Assembly: GCA_950295325.1 (NCBI GenBank)
Contig: OX485807.1
Span: forward strand, 18,075,666-18,139,665
Source: Polytrichum commune
Lineage: Eukaryota > Streptophyta > Polytrichopsida > Polytrichales > Polytrichaceae
DNA: 64,000 nt
Direction: 5' to 3'
Shown piece by piece: positions 1 through 11,020 of this stretch; position 1 is the stretch's first letter; the number at the start of each line of letters is the position of its first letter. The notes under the pieces are model-generated. The model saw only the letters and a list, made by a program, of their open reading frames with translations, made no database searches and was not told the origin of the DNA. The translations under genes and the position numbers were made by a program.

Positions 1-352
1 CAAATCCAAATCGAGGTCGTAAGCCGCCTTTCTCGTAATGTTTTTGGAGCTCATGTGAATATCTTATTCATCGTCGAAGGGAAGAATGTTACGGTGCTTA
101 TTGAATAGTAGTGTATAGGTCTCCCCAACCCCCTCGCTCGATACCAAAGCGCGCACGCACATGCCGATAGTGTTGCATGGTGTTGCATATTGAGCGTGCA
201 GTGGTTATCGTATTTTGAGCATGTGATCCAAGTTCTTTTAAGCACGTCTCTTTTTGGTATCCGCTTTGGGAGTCACAACAGACCACGTACTACTCAAATG
301 TAGGTGTCGAGTTAAGATGAGTGACCGAATTCGGCATGTCTACTTCATGTGG
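1..352. repeat. Dispersed repeat family N, copy 1 (cut by the window edge)
   Basis: This segment aligns by eye, in the same orientation, with 19,438-19,822. Shared blocks include the opening AATCCAAATCGAGG-type stretch, TGAATATCTTATT, the ACCACTCAAAT-type block near 290 and GGCATGTCTAC near 335. Spacing differs by indels, so both copies are old. It probably continues left of the window. No protein motif was found, so the repeat class is unknown. Confidence 0.6.
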
Positions 353-2231
353 TCTTGTTGTGCACGTTTTCCAACTCCTTGAATCATTGTGGCCGTTGGA
401 TTGGATTGGGAAACGTCTCGTATGGTTAGCAATTTGTGTGCTGCAAAGATTGCCGTTTCCGTGTTTTGAAATCGAAGTCGAGATGCAAAAAGTTATATTA
501 GTTAGAGTATATGTTCTCTTTCTATGTAGACGATCACATAGGCCTTCGTAGTTATGTTTATTATTAAGCCTTCAAAGGCGTGCTATATTTCAAGGATCTA
601 GTTGAATCACGTCTTTCTTAGTATTTGTAATTGACTCCAAGCCTTGCCATATACCACTCAAATATAGGTGTCCAATTGAAAGAAATGACCATTATGAGGC
701 AAGGCCCGCAGACCTTCATTATATTGCTTTTGTGGAACTAAAGGCCAAAGGGCTAAAATTCAACGTTGGTGGTACATGCATTTATGTGTTTTTTTTTTGC
801 ACAAAGTGGTACACCAATTTTCATTTGTGCTTTGCTTTTGTACTTGTGTCTTGTCATCTTGGGATACATCTCCAAAATGAATCACTTGAACTCAATGAAT
901 GAAGTTCCCAAAGAATTTAAAAACTATTTGGTGGGGCTAGAGGTTACTTGCATAATTCTAACCTTGCCGCTTAAGGAATCCATCTTCCTAAACATGACAA
1001 TAAAGGAGGTCAAGGTTAAGTATCATGTATATATCAACCCATTTAGATGTTGAGTTTTGAACTTGTGATAATTTTCATCAAACACATCTTTTGAAGTGCG
1101 GTGGTATAGTGTGACTTTATGTTTCTTGAAACCAACCCATACTTATTTCATTGTAGAAATGAAGTTGAGATGGGTACTACAAACTATGCAATAGACGTGC
1201 AATCGAAGGGAGGCTCACTATTGGGGGCACCACATGGAAATTGTCACCCTTTGGATATGGTTGCCCCACCACCCATGGTCGGAACTTGATGAAACCAAAG
1301 GCTAGTTTCTAGGGATCAATGAAATCCTCTTACAATACACCCAAAAATACAACTTCGACAATGACCATCAAATATGTAAGTGCAAGGGAGAATGAAGTGG
1401 GTGTTAGATGAGGTCCACCTAACCCTTGTTATTCTATTTATTCAATTATTTGAAATCATTTTCATGGCAACCAATTTTAATTTATTGCTATTAGACTTAA
1501 TCTCACTCAACCGATTTGAATTGCTTGTAACCATATCGTGTCAACATAGGATATATCTCCAAATTGAAGAACTATGTAACTAACTTGGAAAACAATTTGG
1601 TTGAGGTAAGTTATCCACATAACAAATGTTGCAGCATGTAGAACCATCTCCTTCACTTTCAAGGAGAAGTAAGTGATGGTCAAGTCTTGTATGCACCCAT
1701 CAACTCATTTATTTTGAGTATGATCCTATTTATCCAACCAAATAATATGTTTTATTTAAATACATAAACAATTGTTTAATGATGCTTGACAACCTCTCAT
1801 CACAAGCATATGTATTGGGTGAATGTTTGTAATATCTATTGAAGGGGGGAGGGTGAAAATGTTGATTATTAGTGTGGAACTCAAGGGAATGTTGTTTTAA
1901 GCACATATAACCCTTCAATTGGGATTGGAATCTCAATTTAATATAGTGCACTTAAGTTGGGATGAACCAACGACCAACCTATTGAAGACAAGTTTTTACT
2001 ATTACCACCTTGGTAGGTTTACGAAATCAAACCAATGTGGACATGTCTTCTTCGACCCAATGTTCACAATGGACACAAAATGTCTCGTATGTATTATAGA
2101 CAGTTGTTGTAGTTCGAACTTGAGATCCTCTTCATCAAATATGTATTTCCAAGCAGCACGGTACTTATAGTGTGCTTTTAGGTTGATTTTTTTGTGAAGA
2201 TGTCATGTCATGCCATTGTAGGACACGTCTC
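353..2231. other. No gene recognised
   Basis: AT-rich sequence with only short chance reading frames. A second ACCACTCAAATATAGG-type block near 655-680 echoes the family N repeat, so part of this stretch is probably an extension of it. Nothing else was identified. Confidence 0.5.
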
Positions 2232-3274
2232 CCTAATGGAGTATTTTTGGAGTATTTTTCCTATGGAATTCATAAAACAAGTTGGTAGAGGTGTGTTACT
2301 CAAGTTACATAACAAAGGCATGTGAACCCTTAACCTTAACATCTAAGTTGGCTAAGAGGCTCCCCAACCATAAAAACATATGTTTCAAATACATATTTTC
2401 ATCGTTAGTTAATCATGTCAAAAGTGAGCCTATTTGAAGTCAACTTATTCTTCAAGTGCGCGTTCTAAACCAGTTAAACACCTTCATAATACTCAAGTTC
2501 AAATTCACATCTAGGTGGCCTTCAATGCAATAACATACGTTGTATGTTAATCATCATGTCTGGTACGAATGTGTTTTTAGTTTCACGAATCCTTAATGGA
2601 GTATTTTCCCTATAGATTAAAAAAACAATCCGGTAGAGGTGTTTTACTTACATAACAAAGGTGTGTTAACCCTTGACCCTTGAGTGTCTCAAAAGCTCAT
2701 ATTGGGCTTCTCCAAGAACAAAAACATGTATATAAGTTGCAATTTTCATTTAAAACTAATCATGTCAAAAGTGACCTTGTCTAAAATCAACTTATTCTTC
2801 AAGTGCACATTTTGAACTGGTTGAACACCTTCGTAGTACTCAAGTTCAAATGCACATCACATGTACCCTTGGATGCAAATAATACATTGTATGTTGATCA
2901 CCAATATCTAGTAGGCGTATATTTTTATTTCACGGCTCTAGAGTGGAGTATACACCCCATAGAATTCATAAAACAATTTGATAAAGGTGAGTTACTTGCA
3001 TAACAAAGGCATGTTAACCCTTAACCCTCAAGTGTCTAATGGTCCCAAATTGAGCCTCGTCAAGCAAAAAAACATGTATTTTAGCTAATTGTGTCAAAAG
3101 TGACCCTATTTGGAATCGATTTTTTCTTTGAGTGTACTTTTTGAATTAACTGAGCATGTTCATATTATTAATTGATTCAAGTTCAAGTACATAGCATGGG
3201 TGCCCTTAGATGCAAATATACACCTTATATTTTTATCATCAATGTCTAATATGAGTATATTCTTATTCCCTCCT

Positions 3275-3298
3275 TATCTATCTATCTATCTATCTATA
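3275..3298. repeat. (TATC)n microsatellite
   Basis: Five to six TATC repeats lie inside the fourth unit of the tandem array. A complementary TAGA tract occurs at 4,957-4,980. Confidence 0.9.
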
Positions 3299-3925
3299 TC
3301 CAAATAAGATAATAAACACATAAGTATATAAAATATGATTTTTGAATTGGCCCATAATAGTTGCTTACATAGTTGTATATTGAGACCTTGCGTCCTTAAG
3401 GTTAAGCATATGAGAGGTCCAAACGAGGCCTTCGCATGCACAAAAGCATTTATTTGAGCTACGCGATTTTATTTTACTTAATTGTGTCAAAATTGACCAT
3501 GTTTAGAATTGGTTTATTCTTCAAGTGCACTTTTTGAATATGATAAATACTCTTGGTGCTATGGAAGATATAAGTTAAGATATTCATTGTTGTTGCCTTT
3601 GGATGCAAATAAATTTTGATCATCTATGTCACACATGAGCAGATTTCAATATATCCTTGACATAAGACAACATTGTAAATAAAATTTTAACCCCATACAC
3701 ATATAAGAATATGTTTAAATTTTTTTAGTGATGCCCATATAAATTTGTGCATATGGCCATATATTGAGACCTTTTGTCCTTTAAGGGTTGACCCTAGGTG
3801 TCTATGAGGCCAGGTGGGGCCTCAACATGCACAAAAAAAAGTATTTGAGCTATAAACATTCATGTTTGTGGTAATTCTAAAATTAAGGATTTGGGTTCAA
3901 ATACAGATTTTGGGCGCCATTGGAT

Positions 3926-4638
3926 CCCATGGGGTGGACTCTTCACTAGAAACCTAAATGACGTGTGTGGGTCATTATAAAATTAAACCCCCTGTATACG
4001 AGAAGTTTATAGAGAAAAAACACACGTATACATACTAGTGGCATGCTAAATAATGGACTTGTGTATTTATACTAATGTTTTCAAATTAATGTAATAAATG
4101 CCTCCACTACATATACAAATTATACATCATGAATTAAGTAATACTTTAATACATATAAAATGACCTTTCACTTTTCACTAACGAAGCCATTGAAAGATTT
4201 TTATCCATAGCATATAACTCAATGATTATATATTAAAAATACAAAGACAAGAGCACAAAAACTTGGCCACAATCTAGAAAGCAAAACTAAAGGAAGTTCA
4301 TGAGAGTTTCAAAAGCCTCTAGTTGTACAAACTTAGAACCCAATTGCAAAACCTAACAAGAAGAAACATGGTAGGCATTGAGGAATATGACCATATGAAC
4401 AATGGATGAAAATGTGAAGTGGATGAAACCAACACATCTATCGTCAAAATTTTCTCTAAATCTTAGGGCCCCCTTTTGTACATCTACCTTTACTTCATAA
4501 ATTCAAAAGCATTTTTAGATGTAGACACTAAAGAAAAACAATACCTCTCCCTTGTGTATATTATATACGCTAATGCCTCAAATTACACCCCTTCTTACAA
4601 CTCACTTTAGTTCGTACGTGGTATGAAGATTCCATCCC
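3926..4638. mobile_element. Non-autonomous TIR transposon, family B, copy 1 (MULE-like)
   Basis: A ~713-bp element begins CATGGGGTGGACTCTTCACT and ends with an inverted counterpart, ATGAAGATTCCATCCC. The interior matches the copies at 5,078-5,771 and 56,672-57,381 in the same orientation, with shared blocks such as CACTACATATACAAAT, CAATGATT..CAAACAAACAAAGA, CCTAGAACCC..ATGCAAACC and CACACTAGAG. It carries no transposase motif. It sits inside a unit of the surrounding array. The flanking nonamers CCATTGGAT and GCCGTGGAT match at 6 of 9 positions, consistent with a decayed 9-bp target duplication. Confidence 0.7.
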
Positions 4639-4900
4639 TTTGGCCGTGGATGTAACTGCATACTTAATATTTTGATCATCAATCATACATTTGATAATAT
4701 TTTGATTTTCTCCCTGACATAAAACAATGTGCTAAATCAAATCCAACCTCATAATGTATTCAAAGATGATTTTATTTATTTCACAAAGCTTTTACATTGG
4801 CGTACATTGAGCCCCTTGGTGCTTTAAGGGTGAACATGTAAAGGGCATGCCACAAAACTAGTAATAATGTTTTTTTAACAAATAAAACAACCTATCCTAA

Positions 4901-5077
4901 TTTTTTGGCTAGAGTGTGCCTTGAGACATAAGTAAGTGTAGTCCCAATGGTTGGACTAGATAGATAGATAGAATAGATAGAAACTCCGGTCCCTTTAAGC
5001 AAGGGGCCGGCGTGAATAAAGTGTCCGTTCGTAATGCCAATGACCCGATGCCCACCGGACAAGGGGACATTGGGACT
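4901..5077. repeat. Spacer with (TAGA)n tract between array and family B copy 2
   Basis: A (TAGA)n microsatellite lies at 4,957-4,980. AGTCCCAATG near 4,940 and CATTGGGACT near 5,068 form a 10-bp inverted repeat around the spacer. No gene was found. Confidence 0.6.
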
Positions 5078-5771
5078 GGTTGGACTACTTCATTGGAAAC
5101 CTGAATCATGTGCATGGTTCACTATGAAATTATACCCCTGGTTTACAGATAAAAACAAATTTATATGTACTTGTGGTAGGCTAGAAAATGAACTCATGTA
5201 TTTATATTATGTTTCTCAATTTTATATGATAAAAACCTTGACTACAAAATATAAATCAATGCTAAAGTAGGCGTTCATTGCATATAAAATCCACTTTCAA
5301 TTTCTAATGAAAATGTCATTGAACATTTTTTTTCATCCATACCATATAACTCAATGATTGCATCAAACAAACAAAGAGAAAAGCACAATAACTTAGCCTT
5401 AATTTGGAAAACAAAACACAAAGGAGCTCATGACAGCTCAAAGAGCCTCCAATTTATAAATACCTAGAACCCTAATGCAAACCCTACCAAGAGATAGGGT
5501 ACTCATTAAGGACTATTACCACATGATAACAATGGATGAAATGTGAATTGGATGAAACAAACACATATGTTGTTAGATTTTTCTCTAAACCTCAAGGACC
5601 CATTTGTAAATATGCCTTTACTTTAGAAGAATTAATAACCTTTTTAAATGTACACACTAGAGAGAAATAACACCTCTTCCTTATGTATATTATTTACATT
5701 AATGCATCGAACAATACCCCTTCTTACACTCGTATTGGTTCATACATAGTGTGAAGAGTCCACCCCCCGGG
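5078..5771. mobile_element. Non-autonomous TIR transposon, family B, copy 2
   Basis: A ~694-bp copy lies about 440 bp downstream of copy 1 in the same orientation. The left end is eroded (GGTTGGACTACTTCATTGG). The right end, GTGTGAAGAGTCCACCCC, matches the inverted terminus of the family. Internal landmarks match copies 1 and 3 throughout. I see no convincing target duplication. No coding capacity. Confidence 0.65.
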
Positions 5772-7620
5772 AAATATAGTGTATGATAATATCATTATGT
5801 AATCACTAAAGATAGCCTTGATGTTGTATAGGCTCAAGGAGACAATAGCACGTGCCATGTGCGTCAAGGTAGGACCAACGAGTAAGTTCATTATGTAAAT
5901 GAATTCGTAATGTTATGGTCAATAATAACATGGCTCAATGTACAAACAACAAACAAGCTCAATAAGGCTAAAGGCTAAAGCCTAGAAGTCAACGACCAAA
6001 GTGGATGCGATGACTTACCTTAAGGTGTGGCCCACATAACGTTGTACCCCAAGAAACCCATCTTGTTCAATGTCAACAATAAGAAAGCCTAACAATCAAG
6101 TCTCATGTACATCCCCATCAGCACATTCATTTTGTGTACAATTGTATCCACTCATCTGGTCAAAAAATATACATGAACATATCCCAGTAGGATACCACAT
6201 AAACATGGACCAGAGAATGGATGGAAGCTAATGTACGATGGTCCAAAGCTTCAATGACATTATTACTCCAAGCTGCATTCTTTTGTTTTTTTTTGGTAGT
6301 GGACCAATTGGGCATCTTTACAACCAATTACTTTGATGCCATGTTTTCATCATCAATCCTTCTCCGTCTCCGTCCCCACCCTCTACAAAATATAAAGATC
6401 AACCGATTCTTCCACATATAGGTGCATTACTTTAAAGTTGGTGATGTCACCAATCCAAATGGATGGTATCATGTTCTTTTGAAATTCCTGGATGGGTGGA
6501 TGGAATTGTTGAGTACAAATGATTTGACCCTATAAGATTAGGGTTTGAGAAACACATGGGATCGTGACGGCATTGGACGAGGAGTTGGCATCAATAGAGG
6601 TTTTTGCTAACCTAGAACATGTAACTCAACCCCTTGATGGCTTTTGAGCCCTATTTGGGCCTCTAAAAAACATAGTACTTTGATATATTATACATCTATT
6701 AAAAATGTAAGAAACAACGGGCATTGATCAAATCGGGCCGACTACGCCATATCCACCAACCACAACCAATGCCAATCCAACATAGTAAGCTGCATCTAGC
6801 ACGTTGAGACGTCAATATGGGTCTCCACAACCAAATCATGCACATCAAATGGCTAGACGATGATCTATTGAGAGAATCTACTCAATAATTGACTTTTGAA
6901 CAAAGAGAGAAAGAGAAAGAGAGTGTTGTGGTTACAACACATGACAAACAACTCATGCACATCCATGATAAAAAAAAATGCAAGCATTTTCCATCACATG
7001 CTTTAGCCACGTCATTGACACGCAAGAGCGATAAATTTTTTCTTGCTATTTTGATTGGAACAGAGTGCCATAAAGGACTTTTGTCCCGTTACATGGCCGC
7101 TTACACATGGATTTGGCGGTGGTGCCAATAGAGGAACGTTGTGAAGGGGAAGATCACATGTGTTTCCGTTGCCTCTCCTCTCGTCAGTCCTCTCCTTTCC
7201 TCTCTACCATCACACCCTCTACATGCTTCTCCACCTCTAATTTATTTGTCCATCCATCCAAACTACAGTTTCACACTCCCCATGTTCACGAGGTACGAGT
7301 AAACCATCAACATGCCTTTACAACACATCCTACCATCTAATCATGGTATTGAGACATGTGTTTCAGGCCTTCCCGAGCTCCCTAAGGCCATTTTGGCGGT
7401 TTCATTTCTAGATCCTCATCCATACATGACCTTGTGCTAGTCCTCACACCCAACAAAAATCTGCGAGAAGAAGCGTCACTGACATTGGTAAACACTCATA
7501 GGTCGTTGTTCATCTTGGTGACATGGGATGCACCTAAGCTTGAGTGATTTGAGCAGTCTCTCTAGCATGGGCGAGCAAAAGGAACAATTTCCATAGCCAT
7601 AGCCACAAGAGGATTCCATG
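5772..7620. other. No gene recognised
   Basis: AT-rich spacer with short chance frames, a small GA-rich patch near 6,905-6,925 and a CT-rich patch near 7,170-7,205. I could not align it with another part of the window. Confidence 0.45.
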
Positions 7621-8225
7621 GCAACCCCCTTCCAATGTCTCACCAAGAAGGTACCTACATGGTCACAAAATGCAATGTGAAATTGTTGGGGGAAACCCTC
7701 TTCTTGGTCACCTTTCCAACATATGGCCATGAAGGTATTTATCCGGTCACAAAGGTCGATGTGAAACCACTTTTAGATCAATCAAGGCAACCTTTTTTCA
7801 ATGTTTGACCAGGAGGTACTTGTCCAGTCATTAATTTCGTTGTGAAGCCACCTTTAGATCAATCAAGGCAATCCCCTTCCAAACATATGACCGAGAAGGT
7901 AACTACTTGGTCATTAAGATCAATGTGAAGCCACCATGAGATTGGTGAAGGCGGTTTTCTTCCAACCTCTTACAAGGAAGGTATCTACACAATCACAAAT
8001 GTCGCTATGAAGCCACCTTTAGGTCAGTCAAGACAACCCCATTCGCAAGTCTTACTAGGAAGATACATGTCTAGGTAGGTCATTGTGAAGCCAAACAACC
8101 TTGGTTGGGACAACTCCCTTTGAAACTTTGACAAGGGAGGTACTTACCTATTCATGTGGATTGTTGTCAAGCGACCCCAAGTTAGTATGGGCAACCTTTT
8201 GCAAAATTTGATATGAATTTACCTT
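7621..8225. repeat. ~82-bp minisatellite, about seven and a half units
   Basis: Unit starts near 7,621, 7,710, 7,787, 7,868, 7,951, 8,033, 8,110 and 8,191 give a period of 77-89 bp, mostly 81-83. The recurring core is CAA(C/T)CCC.TTCCAA, then GAC.AAGAAGGTAC.TAC, GGTCA, ATGTGAAGCCACC and TTAGATCAATCAAGG. Frame is not kept between units and stops are common, so a repeat protein is unlikely. Units are diverged, so the array is not recent. Confidence 0.75.
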
Positions 8226-8260
8226 ACCTAGGTCGGTAAGTGGGTGGCTATCAGTAGCCG

Positions 8261-8793
8261 CCCTATCCCATGCTCCACCTACCTCAATTCATCTTAAATT
8301 GGGTGGATATTTTTTGCCAATTATAAGGCACATATGGTTTTTATTTATTATTTTACCATGTGAACTCCTCACACATTTGTAGAGTTGTCATAACTTTTTG
8401 GATACAAAGTTTGGTAACCCAACATAAAATAAATTTTCTCTTGATATGTGTTTAACATTGGGGAGTTTGGTTTCAAGGTTGGTCCCTCTTTAATTGGGTG
8501 GATTCATTTGTTTGAACTATGATGCAAGATGACAATTTTCTAAGGCTTAGAGCCTCCTTTTTTGTTGTAGAAAACATGCATTCTTAACCCAAAAAAGAGG
8601 GACCAACCTTGAAACCAAGCTCCTTAAAACTAAACACATGTCAAGGACAAAATTCTCTTAACTTGGCCCACCTCCCATGCTCCACCTACCTTGGCCCATG
8701 TCGATTGGGCAAAAACAATATGCCAAATGTAGGGCGCATATGGATTTTATTTATTATTTTACCATATGGACTCCTCACACATTTGCAAAGTTG
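8261..8793. repeat. Composite repeat: direct repeats flanking a foldback
   Basis: Direct repeats at 8,261-8,394 and 8,668-8,793 share CCCATGCTCCACCTACCT, a GCATATGG..TTTATTTATTATTTTACCAT block and CTCCTCACACATTTG. Between them lie two inverted arms, about 8,441-8,500 and 8,583-8,645, sharing TTTGGTTTCAAGGTTGGTCC with its complement and separated by about 85 bp. The arrangement is direct-inverted-inverted-direct. It could be a transposon with subterminal repeats or nested insertions. No coding motif was found. Confidence 0.65.
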
Positions 8794-8939
8794 TTATTAT
8801 TTTATTTTATTTTATTGTTAAGTATAAAAGCAATGAAAGAGAGAAACTTGTTGGAAGTGTTGCTTTTAGGCACATGCACCTTAATTACATCAAGCCAAAA
8901 TAATATGAATCCCATGAAAATAATGTGATTTATTCCGGT

Positions 8940-9190
8940 AACAAGGGTCAAGTGGAGCTCACTTGACATTTGCATGATGCCAAGGATTTTGATTCCCAAC
9001 ACCTACCATGGATGGATGGTAGGAACTCACCCCTTAGATATTTTCTTGATATCCCCTCCCAATTTAAGTTCACTAGATTAACCCACTTCTTGTGTTAGTT
9101 TGGCTTAATGGAAATCTCCATGCTCCATGTACTAATAGACATTTTCACCCTCTCCGGTGGTAAATGTTTTGAACATCTACCCTAATGGCA
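8940..9190. repeat. Dispersed repeat family U, copy 1
   Basis: Aligns by eye with 22,590-22,840 in the same orientation. Both contain GGTCAAGTG, GATTTTG.TTCCCAACACCTA and, further on, a TAGTCATTTTCAC / TAGACATTTTCACCCTC block at comparable spacing. Class unknown. Confidence 0.5.
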
Positions 9191-10446
9191 CCCTGCACTC
9201 ATACGTGGTTCGATCCCAAGATCACAACCCTTGGTCTCACCAAAAATTATTTGCATATAGTGGGTTGGCTACATCTAACGGTTGATGATTGTTAAATGGC
9301 ACCCTGACATTACCCCTCCTTTGCTTACATGGTTCAGCATTGCATAATCCTTTAGTTGCCATTTTTTTCCTTAAAATGAATACATATGAGTTGACCTACC
9401 TCACCAATGGCCCTCTCCATCCATTCTCCCCTTCTTTTATATTCATCCATACTTCGTTTACATGTGCATCATAACAAACAAGAATAGCAACTAACATAAC
9501 ATAAAATGTGTAATTAACAAAAAAAATAAAATAAAATGCTACAAGAGGCTTTTAGCCTTGGCAAATTAAGCCAGGGTTGTTGTAACGGCAAGGTCTTGGT
9601 TGGTTTTGAAGCCTACAATGTTGAGGCTGCATGCAACAATTGTTGGCACATGCCGTTGCCGCTAGCGCCCAAGTGGATCTTGGAGGTAAACATGCTCCTC
9701 TTAGATTTTGGTAACTCTAGGCCAAGGCAACCTTAGCCAAAAGGCAAATGGGTCTTAAGTGGTTCGTGTTCCTAATCAGTTTTCTATATTTAATTGGTTT
9801 GTAGTTCAATGAGATTCAAAGAGAAAACATCTTAAACACACATGTTGAGGGTTTATTGGATTAAAGTATGTGGGTCTTATTTGGTTCATTCTTCACGTTT
9901 GCCAACTTCTATCGATTACATGTACACAATGAGAATAGTGTTGCATTACCAAAACTACAATGAAGCATTAGCATAAATTGGATTGAAAATTCAAGGGGGG
10001 TGCACTCAATGTGGCATGTACGGACCCACATGGTTGCACAAAAAGGACATTGATTATGCCTAGAGGTTACAAAATATACATAAGGTACGGATATTATTTA
10101 TTCTAGCTTTGGAAAAATACCAGGCGTATTATTGATATACTCCTAGTTATGTTTCTACCTTTAGGCCCATAGTCATTTATAATGAAGTGGGTAATCTACA
10201 AGAGGTCCAAATGAATATTTCATCCAATATGTGAGTTGAATGATAATCCCACATTGTCCAAGGATAGGTTCACTAGAATTAAGTATGGTATGTTGTATGT
10301 CAAGCCCAATGTTTGACTATCTAGAGCCGGGGATAATGATTAGTAATTTACATTGATATGTGATTGTGTGGTATTATTTGGTTTATCTATGTGTGGCCTC
10401 CACATCGTCAATGAAGTCATGGTTGGGCAACATTCACACGCTAGGC
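9191..10446. other. No gene recognised
   Basis: Holds only short chance frames, including an unrecognised 66-codon frame at 9,536-9,736 whose local base composition is somewhat richer in G+C. No motif was found. Confidence 0.4.
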
Positions 10447-11020
10447 ACAAGCACAAAAAAATGCTTTGGTATACTAAAACCATCGTTCTTTTGGTCAAAC
10501 GATTGAAGATGGTACTAGAATGTTGTTTAAATTATAAAAAGATTAATGTTGCCCTTTATTGTTTTGTTAAGTACTCAAATATATAATATTAAGATAAGAT
10601 CTTCAAAACTTATAATTAAAAATAATGGTCAAAAGAAAGTGACTTGATTTGGTTTTGCATGTGAATTTCATGGCCTTAAATATTTTCCATATTTCTTGAA
10701 TTCATTATACAATTGAAGACTTTGTTATAAATGTAGAAAATTGTCGATTTAATGTAGTTTTATCATAATTTAGGCAATACTTGATCAATAATGGTTATTC
10801 GCACATGACTTGCAACATTTTCCAAAATATATAAACTTAGTTTGGAGAAAAATTTTCAACATAAATACCTTTGCTTTGTAGTTCAATATATATTTTCTTA
10901 AAATTTTCAATGAATTTATTCTACAAAAGTCAGAGTTAGTATATGGTTTGGAATCACTTTCATTTAAATATTATAAGAGATCAAGAGTTGTCTACTTCAC
11001 TATGCTTGCACCCGATTCCT
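10447..11020. repeat. Dispersed repeat family O, copy 1
   Basis: Aligns with 41,815-42,437 in the same orientation over roughly 600 bp. Shared landmarks in order are AAAAAAATGCT, GTTGTTTAAATT, TATTCAAAT.TA, TTGAATTTGGTTTTG-type, CCTTAAATATTTT, AATGTAGTTTTATCAT and TTGAATCACTTTCATT, then TGCTTGCACCC. Both copies have several stops in all frames, so the protein type, if there was one, is not recognisable. Confidence 0.65.

Larger units (their letters stand above)
2232..4900. repeat. Degenerate tandem array of ~350-bp units
   Basis: About six diverged units can be followed. Starts are near 2,232, 2,591, 2,938, 3,265, 3,640 and 4,680. Recurring landmarks in each unit are ATGGAGTAT, CATAAAACAA, the ACATAACAAAGG / TTAACCCTTAACC block, AATCATGTCAAAAGTGA, TTATTCTTCAAGTGCAC, and a TGCCCTTGGATGCAAATA-type segment ending in ATCATCAATGTC. 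Units drift in length from about 350 to 375 bp. One unit is split by the transposon at 3,926-4,638, whose flanks continue the unit on either side. The length is not a multiple of three and stops are frequent, so this is a satellite-like array rather than a repeat protein. Confidence 0.75.

Noticed and set aside
7621-8225. CRISPR-like array or repeat-protein gene
   Set aside because: Units are contiguous without unique spacers, diverged, and do not keep a reading frame. The context is eukaryotic.
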